Shown here in pieces: positions 25,124-33,124 of a stretch of DNA of 64,000 bases. This stretch comes from Nocardioides panacisoli. Lineage in GTDB: Bacteria; Actinomycetota; Actinomycetes; Propionibacteriales; Nocardioidaceae. The stretch's first letter is position 1; each line of letters begins with the position of its first letter. The stretch lies in contig NZ_CP080409.1 in NCBI RefSeq assembly GCF_019448235.1, forward strand, positions 1,054,001 to 1,118,000. The letters run 5' to 3'. The position numbers and the translations under genes were made by a program. The notes below the pieces were generated by a model, which did not search any database, had not been told where the DNA came from, and saw only the letters and a list, made by a program, of their open reading frames with translations.

Positions 25124-27117
25124 GGCTCCTCCTCGGTGTCGGGCCAGGTGATCGGGAAGGTCCCGCCCGCGGCCCAGGTGTCGTGCTGGTCGGCATGGTG
25201 CGGGTCTGCTCGCAGGCCGCTGGCACCGAGCGGGACCGCCCAACGGCTGCGGTCACGGTCCGCGAGGTCCCACACGTAGCGGGCCACCGGTCCGCGCGCG
25301 GTCACTCCGCTCCCGGGGGCGGAGGCCGCGGCGAGCACGCACTCGGTGTCCCCCGGCATCGGAGTCGCCGGTCCCGGAGGACCCTCCAACCCGACCTGCG
25401 CCGTGCCATGGAGGGCATGGAACCGGTGGCGCTCACCCCACGGGGGCGGCGGGACGTCCTCGGCGACCTCGACGACGGCGTCGCGCACCACTGCGGGCAG
25501 GTCCAGCCCGAAGGGCCGCTCCGCCGCCAGGATCGTGGGCAACGCGAGCTGCACGCGGCCGGCGAGGTCGAACCACGCGGCGTACATCTGCCCGTAGGGC
25601 GACCCGCCCGCCAGGCCGGCCAGCGCCGGCGCCTCGCACACCCGGCGCACGACGGCCTCGCGGAGCGCGACGTACGCCGCCGCGTCCCGGCTGACGGCGG
25701 TCATCTGACGGTTCCAGTCCAGCAGCCGCCGGCGCAGCAGCATGGCCTCCGCCGGCAGCGCGGTGAGGTCGCCGACGAGCTCGAGGAGCCGGTCGGCCGC
25801 GTTCTGTCGCACGTCGCCGAGCACGGCCGCAGCGCCCGCCGCGGTGTGGGTACCGGCGCGCAGCAGGGCCTCGATCCGGTCGGCGCGGAAGGGCGGTGCG
25901 AACTCCTCACCCAGCACCTCGTACCCCGGCCCGGAGCGTTGGTTCGCGGTGACGGCCGCCTCCTCCGGTCCGACGGTCCGGTGCGGGAGCGTGTCCACCC
26001 AACCGTGCCAGCCGTGGCCGCCCTCCCCCGCTCGCGGCGCCCGTCGCAGCGACCTCCCGCGGTCGGGGACCCGGCCCGCCACGAAGTGCGCGGCACCGCC
26101 CGAGCGGTCCGCGGCGAGGACGTTGTTGACGGGGTCGACCCAGGCGGCGAAGGCGGACTCGACGTCGGCCACGCTCCGGGCGCGCAGCAGGGCGGGGAAG
26201 GCAGCGGCCCCCAGGTCCCCGAGGACGTCCGCGGGTGTCCGCAGGCTCAGTCGCTCCCCGCGACGGTCGACCACGATCGGGCCCCGGTCCGTGCGGGCCA
26301 CCGTGATCCGCACCGGGGCGGCACCGGCCACTGCGATCTCCTCCGCGTGCTCCCGCATGGGTTCTCCAGCCTCGACGTAGAGGTCGTGGGTGTCGGCGAC
26401 CGCATTGGTGATGGCCCACGCGACGTCGCCGGCATGACCGAAGTGCTGGACGCCCGGCACCCCGGCGAAGGCGAGACCCACCACGTCGAAGGCGTCATCG
26501 GGGTCGGTGCAGGTCAGCCGCACCTGGGCGTAGATCCCCGGGTCCTCGATCACCCGGTGCGGGTCACCGGCGACCAACGGCATCCCCGTCGCCGTGCGCC
26601 CACCACCGAGCACGAAGGCATTGCTGCCACCCAGGAGGCCCTCGTGCCGGAGCAGCCGCAACGGGTCGTCGCCGACCACGCTGCGCACGTGGTGGCGCCA
26701 GAGCTTGCTGGGGAAGGAGCCGAACATCACGTGCTGCACCCAGAAGACCGCCAGCGGCGTCCAGGGCTGCCACGTGCCCGGGGCGACGCCGAGCGCATCG
26801 AGCTCCGGGGCCACGACGCCCTCGGCGATCGCGTCGTTGACGCCCTCGGCGTACGCCGCCACGAAGGCCTGCGGCTCCTCGGCCAGTCCGTCGTGGGCCC
26901 GTCGGGCGGTGTCGGCCAGCGCGGCACGGCGGGCGAAGGTGTCCCACTCCACGGCCGCCGGCCCGAGCAGCTCCGCGACGCGTCCCTCGCCGCGCCGCCG
27001 TTCGAGGTCCAGCTGCCACGCCCGGTCGCGGGCGATCGCTCGCCCCTGCTCCCGGGCCACCGCGGTCAGGGAGTCGGCGCGGATCCACGGGATGCCGTGC
27101 TCGTTGCGGGTGATCAT
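25120..27117 (-). CDS. Penicillin acylase family N-terminal-nucleophile hydrolase
   Basis: A 665-residue protein matching the penicillin amidase family from its first residues (ITRNEHGIPWIRAD). The autocatalytic cleavage point is visible in LLGGSNAFVLGG: Ser165 would become the N-terminal nucleophile of the beta chain, giving an alpha part of about 164 and a beta part of about 501 residues. Other conserved parts are PLVAGDPHR, GVPGVQHFGHAGDVAWAITNA and TANQRSGPGYEV. Family members are normally exported, but no signal peptide is present and no better start lies upstream. It sits inside the siderophore operon with 4-base overlaps on both sides, so it probably hydrolyses an amide in that pathway. 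This is an inference; PvdQ in pyoverdine maturation is a distant parallel. Confidence 0.87.
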   Translation of the reverse strand: MITRNEHGIPWIRADSLTAVAREQGRAIARDRAWQLDLERRRGEGRVAELLGPAAVEWDTFARRAALADTARRAHDGLAEEPQAFVAAYAEGVNDAIAEGVVAPELDALGVAPGTWQPWTPLAVFWVQHVMFGSFPSKLWRHHVRSVVGDDPLRLLRHEGLLGGSNAFVLGGGRTATGMPLVAGDPHRVIEDPGIYAQVRLTCTDPDDAFDVVGLAFAGVPGVQHFGHAGDVAWAITNAVADTHDLYVEAGEPMREHAEEIAVAGAAPVRITVARTDRGPIVVDRRGERLSLRTPADVLGDLGAAAFPALLRARSVADVESAFAAWVDPVNNVLAADRSGGAAHFVAGRVPDRGRSLRRAPRAGEGGHGWHGWVDTLPHRTVGPEEAAVTANQRSGPGYEVLGEEFAPPFRADRIEALLRAGTHTAAGAAAVLGDVRQNAADRLLELVGDLTALPAEAMLLRRRLLDWNRQMTAVSRDAAAYVALREAVVRRVCEAPALAGLAGGSPYGQMYAAWFDLAGRVQLALPTILAAERPFGLDLPAVVRDAVVEVAEDVPPPPWGERHRFHALHGTAQVGLEGPPGPATPMPGDTECVLAAASAPGSGVTARGPVARYVWDLADRDRSRWAVPLGASGLRADPHHADQHDTWAAGGTFPITWPDTEEEP

Positions 27118-29402
27118 GCGAGCGGGTTGGCGAGCGTGCCGGCGAAGAGGAGGGAGTCGGCCTGGTCGGTGATGTCGACCATCTCCAGGGTGTTGCGCAG
27201 CTGCAGTCGGTTGAGGCAGCTGTGCCGGAACCTCGGGGCGAACAGGTCGTAGCGCGCCGCGGCGTCGGCGAGCTCGGGGTGCTGCTCGGCGTGCTCGCGG
27301 ACCAGGGTCCGGGCGATGGCCCAGAACTCGGTCGCCGGCAGCACGCCGTCCTCGTCGAGGATGGCCGCGAGGTGGCGCAGGAAGCCGTCGAGCACGTCGG
27401 TGTGGATCGCGAGCGGACGCATCTCCTCGGGCACGTCGGCCCGGATCCGCTCCACCTCGGCGGGCAGCGGCAGGTCACCCATGACCGCCACCTCCTCCCC
27501 GATGTCCTTGAGGAACATCCGCACCGGCACGTGGTCGCGCAGCACCATGACCAGGTTCTCACCGTGGGGCATGAACGCGAGGTCGTAGGCGTAGAGGCAG
27601 TGCACGAGCGGGACCAGGTATGCCCGCAGGTAGGTGCGGACCCAGTCCTGGGCGCTGAGCGGGGAGGCCTTCACCAGCCCCGTCGCGAACGCGGAGCCGT
27701 GGCGGTCGCGGTGGAGCAGCGACGCCATCGTGGCGAGTCCCTCCTCCGGTGCCACCTTGGCGACGGGGCTCTCGCGCCACAGCGCCGCCAGCATCTTCTG
27801 GTGGGCCGACCGCTGGCCGTGGGCGTGGAAGGCGTCCCCGGTGTAGCCGCCCGCGGCGACCTCCCGCAGCACGTCCACCCCCAGCTCCCGCAGCACGGGG
27901 TCGTCGTGCACCGTCGCGGCGACCCAGTCGTTGATGGCCGGCGTCGCCTCCATGTAGGCCGGTGACAGGCCACGCATGAACCCCATGTTCTGGATGGACA
28001 GGGCGACCTTCACGTAGTGCCGGGTCGGCCGCGTCGCGTTGAAGAAGGTGCGGATCGACTGCTGCGCCTGGTGCTCGTCCTCGCCGCGACCCAGGTGGAC
28101 CAGGTCGCGGCGGGCCACGTCGGGGGCGAAGCTGATGGCCAGCTTGTCGCGCCACTGCCAGGGGTGCACCGGCAGGAAGCGGTACTCCTGCGGAGGCAGC
28201 CCGAGCGCCTCGAGCCGGCGTCGGAACTGCTCGACCCGGGCAGCACCCAGCTCGGCCTCGACCAGGTCGTCCTCCGCGACGCCGTCACCGGTGGTCAGGT
28301 GACCCAGGCTGCGACGTACGGCGAGCCACTCCAGGTGCACCGGTGCGGCGGTCTCCGGGGCGTAGCGGTGGTAGTCGTCGACGCCGAACCCGATGCGCCC
28401 GTTGTTGGCCACGAACGCCGGGTGTCCCTCGGTCATCGACGACTCGACGACCTGGAATCCGACGGCGGTGTCGGCGGCCGGTCCGACCGCGGCGACGAGG
28501 TCGGCGGTGGTGCGGGTGGAGCGGGTGTGCTTCCACGCCGCGGCGGCGAGCGTGGCCGCGATCTCCTCGAGGTAGACCGGCAGCAGCTGGTCGGGGATGC
28601 CGAGCGTCGGGGCGAGCTCCGCGACCAGCGCCTGGGCGTCCAGCGGGGACTCCTCCCCGCGGACCCGTCGGACGAGCGAGGCGGCGTCGACGACCCAGTG
28701 CTCCAACGCGTGCTGCCGCGCGGTGAACTCGTACTCCGCCCGGCTGGTCTGCAGCACGAAGGTCCCGTCGCCGACGGGGGTGGGCGCGATGAGGCGCTCG
28801 TGGGCGTACTCGGCGATCGCCTTGGCGACCAGGTGCCGCTGCGCCTGCTCCAGGGCGTACGGCGTGAGATGGTCGACGGCCGCGGCGTCGGCGAAGTCCT
28901 CCCGGGTGCAGGTGGAGAGCATCGCGGTCTTGTCCGGCAGGGCCACCTCGCGGACCTCGACGAAGCCCGCGGCCACGTTCTTGGCCCGGATCGGTCGGTT
29001 GTCGGCGTCGGGTTCGACCACGACGCGTCGCACGGAGGTGTCGGCGAAGCAGAACTCCATGACGGCGCGGAACACCTCGCTGGTGTAGCCCCGCTCGGGC
29101 TCCCCCTCCGGCGGTGCGACGAGCACGTGCATGCCGAGGTCGCCCGTCCGCAGCTCGGGAAGGTCGGCCAGCGGTGAGTGCGCCGGGTCGTAGGTCTCGA
29201 CCAGGAAGGCCGGCCGGCCACGGTCGCGACCCAGCCAGGCGTGCTGGTGGGGGTCGTCGCGGATGGCGGACTGCTCGGCGTGCACGTCGGCCGCCGACCA
29301 GTCCTGCATCATCCAGAAGGCCGATCGCGGGTGGGTCAGCCAGCGGTGCAGCAGCGCGGTGTCACGGTCGACGTCGACCGGTTCCAGGGTGAAGCGGCTC
29401 AT
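27114..29402 (-). CDS. Fused acyltransferase-IucA/IucC siderophore synthetase
   Basis: A 762-residue two-domain enzyme. Residues about 1-180 are a GNAT acyltransferase (LTHPRSAFWMMQDW, GDLGMHVLV, VRRVVVEPDADN). Residues about 190-762 are an NRPS-independent siderophore (NIS) synthetase of the IucA/IucC-FhuF type with TEGHPAFVANNGRIGF, FLPVHPWQW, RTFFNATRPTRHYVKVALS, HGENLVMVL and MFLKDIGEEV. The pair matches the DesC and DesD activities, which are separate in Streptomyces: acylation of N-hydroxycadaverine, then ATP-dependent amide condensation. ATG 29402 overlaps the monooxygenase stop. The product is probably a desferrioxamine- or bisucaberin-like hydroxamate. Confidence 0.9.
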   Translation of the reverse strand: MSRFTLEPVDVDRDTALLHRWLTHPRSAFWMMQDWSAADVHAEQSAIRDDPHQHAWLGRDRGRPAFLVETYDPAHSPLADLPELRTGDLGMHVLVAPPEGEPERGYTSEVFRAVMEFCFADTSVRRVVVEPDADNRPIRAKNVAAGFVEVREVALPDKTAMLSTCTREDFADAAAVDHLTPYALEQAQRHLVAKAIAEYAHERLIAPTPVGDGTFVLQTSRAEYEFTARQHALEHWVVDAASLVRRVRGEESPLDAQALVAELAPTLGIPDQLLPVYLEEIAATLAAAAWKHTRSTRTTADLVAAVGPAADTAVGFQVVESSMTEGHPAFVANNGRIGFGVDDYHRYAPETAAPVHLEWLAVRRSLGHLTTGDGVAEDDLVEAELGAARVEQFRRRLEALGLPPQEYRFLPVHPWQWRDKLAISFAPDVARRDLVHLGRGEDEHQAQQSIRTFFNATRPTRHYVKVALSIQNMGFMRGLSPAYMEATPAINDWVAATVHDDPVLRELGVDVLREVAAGGYTGDAFHAHGQRSAHQKMLAALWRESPVAKVAPEEGLATMASLLHRDRHGSAFATGLVKASPLSAQDWVRTYLRAYLVPLVHCLYAYDLAFMPHGENLVMVLRDHVPVRMFLKDIGEEVAVMGDLPLPAEVERIRADVPEEMRPLAIHTDVLDGFLRHLAAILDEDGVLPATEFWAIARTLVREHAEQHPELADAAARYDLFAPRFRHSCLNRLQLRNTLEMVDITDQADSLLFAGTLANPLA

Positions 29403-30715
29403 CGGCCCACCTCCACCGTGGCGCGGTCCCCAGCATCGGTGCGGAAGCGCTCGGGGACCCCGAACTCCTGGAACGCGATGCGCTCCTCGACCCGGTAGAC
29501 CTCGCGACCCGCCAGCTGGTTGATGATCACCGAGTTGCGGAAGGCGCCCATGCCCAGGTCCGGCGCCACGAAGCCGTGCGTGTGCTCCTCACCGTTCTGG
29601 ACGTAGACCTCCTCGCCGCCGTGGTCGACGGCGTACCCCTCGCTCACCCGGTAGCGGCCCTCAGCGTCCCAGCGGATGCGGTCGCTGATCGGGGTGAGGA
29701 ACGCCGGCACCTCCGCGCGGTAGCCCGTGGCGAGCACGAGCGCCTCGGCGGAGATCTCGAAGTCCCGGTCGGCCTCGACGTGGTGCAGGTCGAGCCGGAT
29801 CCGGTCGCCGTCGCGCCGAGCCCCGACGACCTCCGTCGCCGTGAGCAACGTGGTGTCGGTGCCACCGGAGACGTCGCGGGCGTAGAGCTGGTCGAAGATC
29901 TCGTCCACGGTGTCGGCACTGATGCCCTTGTACAGGCTGCGCTGGTCGCGCAGCAGCTCGCGCCGCGTGGTCGGGTCGAGGCCCTGGAAGTAACGGGTGT
30001 ACTCCGGGGAGGTCATCTCCAGGGTGAGCTTGGTGTACTCCATCGGGAAGAACCGCGGCGAGCGCGTCAGCCAGGTCAGCTGGTAGTCGCACTCGTCGAT
30101 CCCACCCAGCAGGTCGGCGTACACCTCGGCGGCGGACTGGCCGCTGCCCACGACCGCGATGGAGTCGCACTGCTGCAGCGTGGCCCTGTGGTCGAGGTAG
30201 GACGCCGAGTGGACGACGGCGTCGTCGTCCAATACCCCGGTGAGGGCGTCGGGCACGTGGGGCGTCGTGCCGGTGCCCAGGACGAGGCGCCGGCCACGGA
30301 ACACCTCCCCCGTGGCCGAGGTGACGACGTAGGTGCTCCCGTCGTGCTCGACGCGCACGACCGGCCGGCCGAAGCGGACGGTGGCGAGCCGTGACGCGGC
30401 CCACTGGCAGTACTGGTTGTACTCGCGCCGCAACGGGTAGAACGACTCCCGGATGTAGAAGGAGTACAGCCGCCCGGTCTCCTTGAGGTAGTTGAGGAAC
30501 GAGTACGGCGACGTCGGGTCGGCCATCGTCACCAGGTCGGCGAGGAACGGCACCTGGAGGGTGGCCTCCGGCAGCATCATCCCGGGGTGCCAGTCGAAGT
30601 GGTCGCGGGCCTCCAGGAAGACGCCGTCGAGGCCGTCCACGGGCTCGGTCAGGCACGCGAGGCCCAGGTTGAACGGGCCGAGACCGATGGCGACGAAGTC
30701 GTGGGTCGTGGTCAT
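29399..30715 (-). CDS. Lysine/cadaverine N6-hydroxylase (SidA/IucD/DesB family)
   Basis: A 438-residue flavin monooxygenase. The FAD site is GLGPFNLGLA (11-20). The family stretch LQVPFLADLVTMADPTSPYSFLNYL follows, then an NADPH site GSGQSAAEVYADL from about residue 190 and a late LATGYRAEVP. It hydroxylates the terminal amine of lysine or cadaverine as the first committed step to a hydroxamate siderophore. It overlaps both neighbours by 4 bases, so the operon is tightly coupled. The upstream decarboxylase makes cadaverine the likelier substrate. Confidence 0.93.
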   Translation of the reverse strand: MTTTHDFVAIGLGPFNLGLACLTEPVDGLDGVFLEARDHFDWHPGMMLPEATLQVPFLADLVTMADPTSPYSFLNYLKETGRLYSFYIRESFYPLRREYNQYCQWAASRLATVRFGRPVVRVEHDGSTYVVTSATGEVFRGRRLVLGTGTTPHVPDALTGVLDDDAVVHSASYLDHRATLQQCDSIAVVGSGQSAAEVYADLLGGIDECDYQLTWLTRSPRFFPMEYTKLTLEMTSPEYTRYFQGLDPTTRRELLRDQRSLYKGISADTVDEIFDQLYARDVSGGTDTTLLTATEVVGARRDGDRIRLDLHHVEADRDFEISAEALVLATGYRAEVPAFLTPISDRIRWDAEGRYRVSEGYAVDHGGEEVYVQNGEEHTHGFVAPDLGMGAFRNSVIINQLAGREVYRVEERIAFQEFGVPERFRTDAGDRATVEVGR

Positions 30716-32193
30716 CGGGCACCTCCCACACCGACGGCGTTGCCGTCCCGGCTGTGGAGGTCCTCCCCCACCACGCGGACCTCGTCGATGATCCCGATCA
30801 GGTCGTCGAAGGTGGCCTTGGGGTTGAGCAGGGTCATCTTCAGGAACTGGCGGCCGTCGACCCGGGTGGCCGCGACGACGGCGCTGCCGCGGTGGAAGAG
30901 CACCGACCGGATCCGCCGGTTCAGCTCACCGGTCGCCTCCTCCCCCAGGCCCGGTGGTGCGTAGCGGAACACCAGCGTGCTCAGCTGCGGCGGAGCAGCG
31001 ACCTCCACGTCGGCGAGGTCGCGCACCGCCTCGTGGAGCTGCCCGGTCAGCGCGATCACCGCGTCGAGGTACTCGCCGATCGTGTCGGCCCCCATCGTCC
31101 GCAGGGTGAGCCAGAGCTTCAGCGCGTCGAAGCGGCGCGTGGTCTGCAGGCTCTTGTCGACCTGGTTGGGACGATCGGAGTCCGCCGGGTTGAGGTAGTC
31201 CGCGTGCCAGCTCACCGCGGCGAGGTCGTCGCGGTCGCGCACGAGGACGGCACTGGAGGACACCGGCTGGAAGAACGTCTTGTGGTAGTCGACGGTGACC
31301 GAGTCGGCCAGCTCGATGCCGGCCAGGCGGTGGCGGTGACGGGCCGAGGTGAGCAGGCCGCCGCCGTACGCCGCATCGACGTGGCACCAGGTCTCGGCGG
31401 CGCGGCACAGCGCGCCGATGGAGCGCAGGTCGTCGATCGCACCGAAGTCCGTCGTCCCCGCAGTCGCCACCACCGCGATCGGCACCTCGCCCTGCTCGTG
31501 GAGCCGCTGCAGCAGGCGGCCGAGCTCCACGACGTCCATGCGTCGGTCGTGGTCCACCGGCACCGGGACCACCGCGGCGTCGGGCAACCCCATCAGCCGT
31601 GCCGACTTCTGCACCGAGAAGTGGCCGTCACCGGAGGCGAGGATCCGCATCCGGTCGGCGGTCACCCCCCGCCGCTCGGCACGGCCCCGGGCGCACACCA
31701 GTGCCTGCAGGTTGGACTGGGAGCCACCGCTGGTGAAGACGCCGTCCGCCACGGGGCCGTCACCCGCGGCGTGGGCGCCCTCGAAGCCGATCCGCGCGGC
31801 GGTCCAGTCGATGAGGTGGCGCTCGATGAAGGTCCCGCCGACGCTCTGGTCGAAGGTGTCCAGGGAGCTGTTGACCGCCGTGAGGAGCACCTCGGCGGCC
31901 AGCGCCGGGATCACGATCGGACAGTTGAGGTGCGCGGCGTACCGCGGCTCGTGGAACCAGACGGCGTCGCGCATCCACAGCCGGGTCACCTCCTCCACCG
32001 CGGCGGCCGTGGACCCCAGCGGGTGGTCGAGGTCCACCTCCCCCACCGGCGGAGCCGCCTGGGAGGGCGTCAGGCCCGAGACGGGGCCGTTCACCGCTCC
32101 CAGCTGGTCGATGACGGTGCGCAGGGCCTCCGACATGGCGCTGGCATAGTGGGCCGCGTTGTCGGGATGGAAGAGATGGCGATGGTCTGACAC
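30712..32193 (-). CDS. PLP-dependent decarboxylase (DesA-like lysine decarboxylase)
   Basis: Group II decarboxylase of about 493 residues. Landmarks are GVFTSGGSQSNLQAL, HVDAAYGGG and the PLP lysine in VDYHKTFFQP (Lys305 from the chosen start). GTG 32193 is preferred because GGAAGG lies five bases upstream; an in-frame ATG at 32211 has no ribosome binding site but would add six residues. It probably makes cadaverine from lysine for the siderophore. First gene of the operon, directly behind iron-box sequences. A diaminobutyrate-type substrate is possible but less likely beside a DesB-like hydroxylase and a DesD-like synthetase. Confidence 0.88.
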   Translation of the reverse strand: MSDHRHLFHPDNAAHYASAMSEALRTVIDQLGAVNGPVSGLTPSQAAPPVGEVDLDHPLGSTAAAVEEVTRLWMRDAVWFHEPRYAAHLNCPIVIPALAAEVLLTAVNSSLDTFDQSVGGTFIERHLIDWTAARIGFEGAHAAGDGPVADGVFTSGGSQSNLQALVCARGRAERRGVTADRMRILASGDGHFSVQKSARLMGLPDAAVVPVPVDHDRRMDVVELGRLLQRLHEQGEVPIAVVATAGTTDFGAIDDLRSIGALCRAAETWCHVDAAYGGGLLTSARHRHRLAGIELADSVTVDYHKTFFQPVSSSAVLVRDRDDLAAVSWHADYLNPADSDRPNQVDKSLQTTRRFDALKLWLTLRTMGADTIGEYLDAVIALTGQLHEAVRDLADVEVAAPPQLSTLVFRYAPPGLGEEATGELNRRIRSVLFHRGSAVVAATRVDGRQFLKMTLLNPKATFDDLIGIIDEVRVVGEDLHSRDGNAVGVGGAR

Positions 32194-32198
32194 GGGAG

Positions 32199-32204
32199 CC
32201 TTCC
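32199..32204 (-). promoter_or_regulatory. Ribosome binding site that decides the decarboxylase start
   Basis: GGAAGG on the minus strand is five bases from GTG 32193. The alternative ATG 32211 lacks such a site and is only 10 bases from the iron box, leaving little room for a leader. Confidence 0.6.
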
Positions 32205-32220
32205 GAGACATGCTGATGAG

Positions 32221-32250
32221 GGTAACCTAACTTAGGGCTGCATTACCTAA
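32221..32250 (-). promoter_or_regulatory. IdeR/DtxR iron box of the siderophore operon
   Basis: Minus-strand TTAGGTAATGCAGCCCTAA (32232-32250) matches 14 of 19 bases of the DtxR/IdeR consensus TTAGGTTAGGCTAACCTAA, including both TTAGG and CCTAA ends. An overlapping second half-site TTAGGTTACC lies at 32221-32230. Position just upstream of the decarboxylase start implies iron repression of the whole operon. Confidence 0.8.
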
Positions 32251-32313
32251 TCACACCTGCCCGGTCCGGCACTGTCGCGTGGCTCACATCGTCGGTTGCC
32301 TACGATGTGCGCC

Positions 32314-33063
32314 ATGTCGACCGCGCTCCCCCGCACCCTGGCCGCCCTGCTCGCCTCCGCCGCGCTCCTGCTGGCCGCCTGTGGTGACGACGCCCAACCG
32401 GAGGCCAGCGACCCCGCGAGCGCTGCCGACCCCACCAGCGAGTCACCGACCACGGACACGGATGCGGGTGACGACGCCACGCAGGGCGGCGCCTGCGAGT
32501 ACCCGACGGCCGGCGACCCTGCCGTCGAGGGCGTCGAGCCGCCGCCCGAGGAGCCGTCCGTGTCCGGGGACGTCGCCGCCACCCTGACCACGTCGGTCGG
32601 GGAGTTCGGTCTCACCCTCGACGCGGAGGGCACCCCGTGCACCGTCAACTCCTTCGTCTCGCTGGTCGAACAGGACTACTTCGACGGCACCCAGTGCCAC
32701 CGGCTCACCGACTACAAGGCCTCGGGCGGCCAGGCCGGCCTGAAGGTGCTGCAGTGCGGTGACCCGACGGGCAGCGGCGCCGGCGGTCCCGGCTACACGA
32801 TCCCCGATGAGCTGACCGGCGAGGAGACCTATCCCGCCGGCACGCTGGCGATGGCCAAGACCAGCATGCCCGACTCCGGCGGCTCGCAGTTCTTCATCGT
32901 CTACGACGACTCCGCGCTGCCGCCGGACTACACCGTCTTCGGCACCGTCGACCGCGCCACGATCCGTGCGGTCGCCGACGTCGCGAAGGACGGCTCGAAC
33001 CCGCCCACCGACGGTGCGCCCAACACGACCGTGACGGTCGAGGAGGCGTCCGTCACGCCGTGA
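32314..33063 (+). CDS. Cyclophilin-type peptidylprolyl isomerase lipoprotein
   Basis: A 249-residue exported protein. ATG 32314 gives a classic lipoprotein signal, a hydrophobic run ending LLLAAC (lipobox, Cys about 23). An acidic Ser/Thr/Asp-rich spacer (about 25-75) and a cyclophilin domain (about 80-249) follow. Active-site parts include VNSFVSLVEQDYFDGTQCHRL, TLAMAKTS and SGGSQFFIVYDDS. It probably catalyses proline isomerisation during folding of secreted proteins at the outer face of the membrane. It is divergent from the siderophore operon; the iron box is about 64 bases upstream, so a shared effect cannot be excluded. Confidence 0.9.
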   Translation: MSTALPRTLAALLASAALLLAACGDDAQPEASDPASAADPTSESPTTDTDAGDDATQGGACEYPTAGDPAVEGVEPPPEEPSVSGDVAATLTTSVGEFGLTLDAEGTPCTVNSFVSLVEQDYFDGTQCHRLTDYKASGGQAGLKVLQCGDPTGSGAGGPGYTIPDELTGEETYPAGTLAMAKTSMPDSGGSQFFIVYDDSALPPDYTVFGTVDRATIRAVADVAKDGSNPPTDGAPNTTVTVEEASVTP

Positions 33064-33124
33064 CGGTCCGCTCCCCCGGCGTGGGCAGCCGGGTTGTGTC
33101 GGCTCCCGCTGTTTGACTGGCGCC

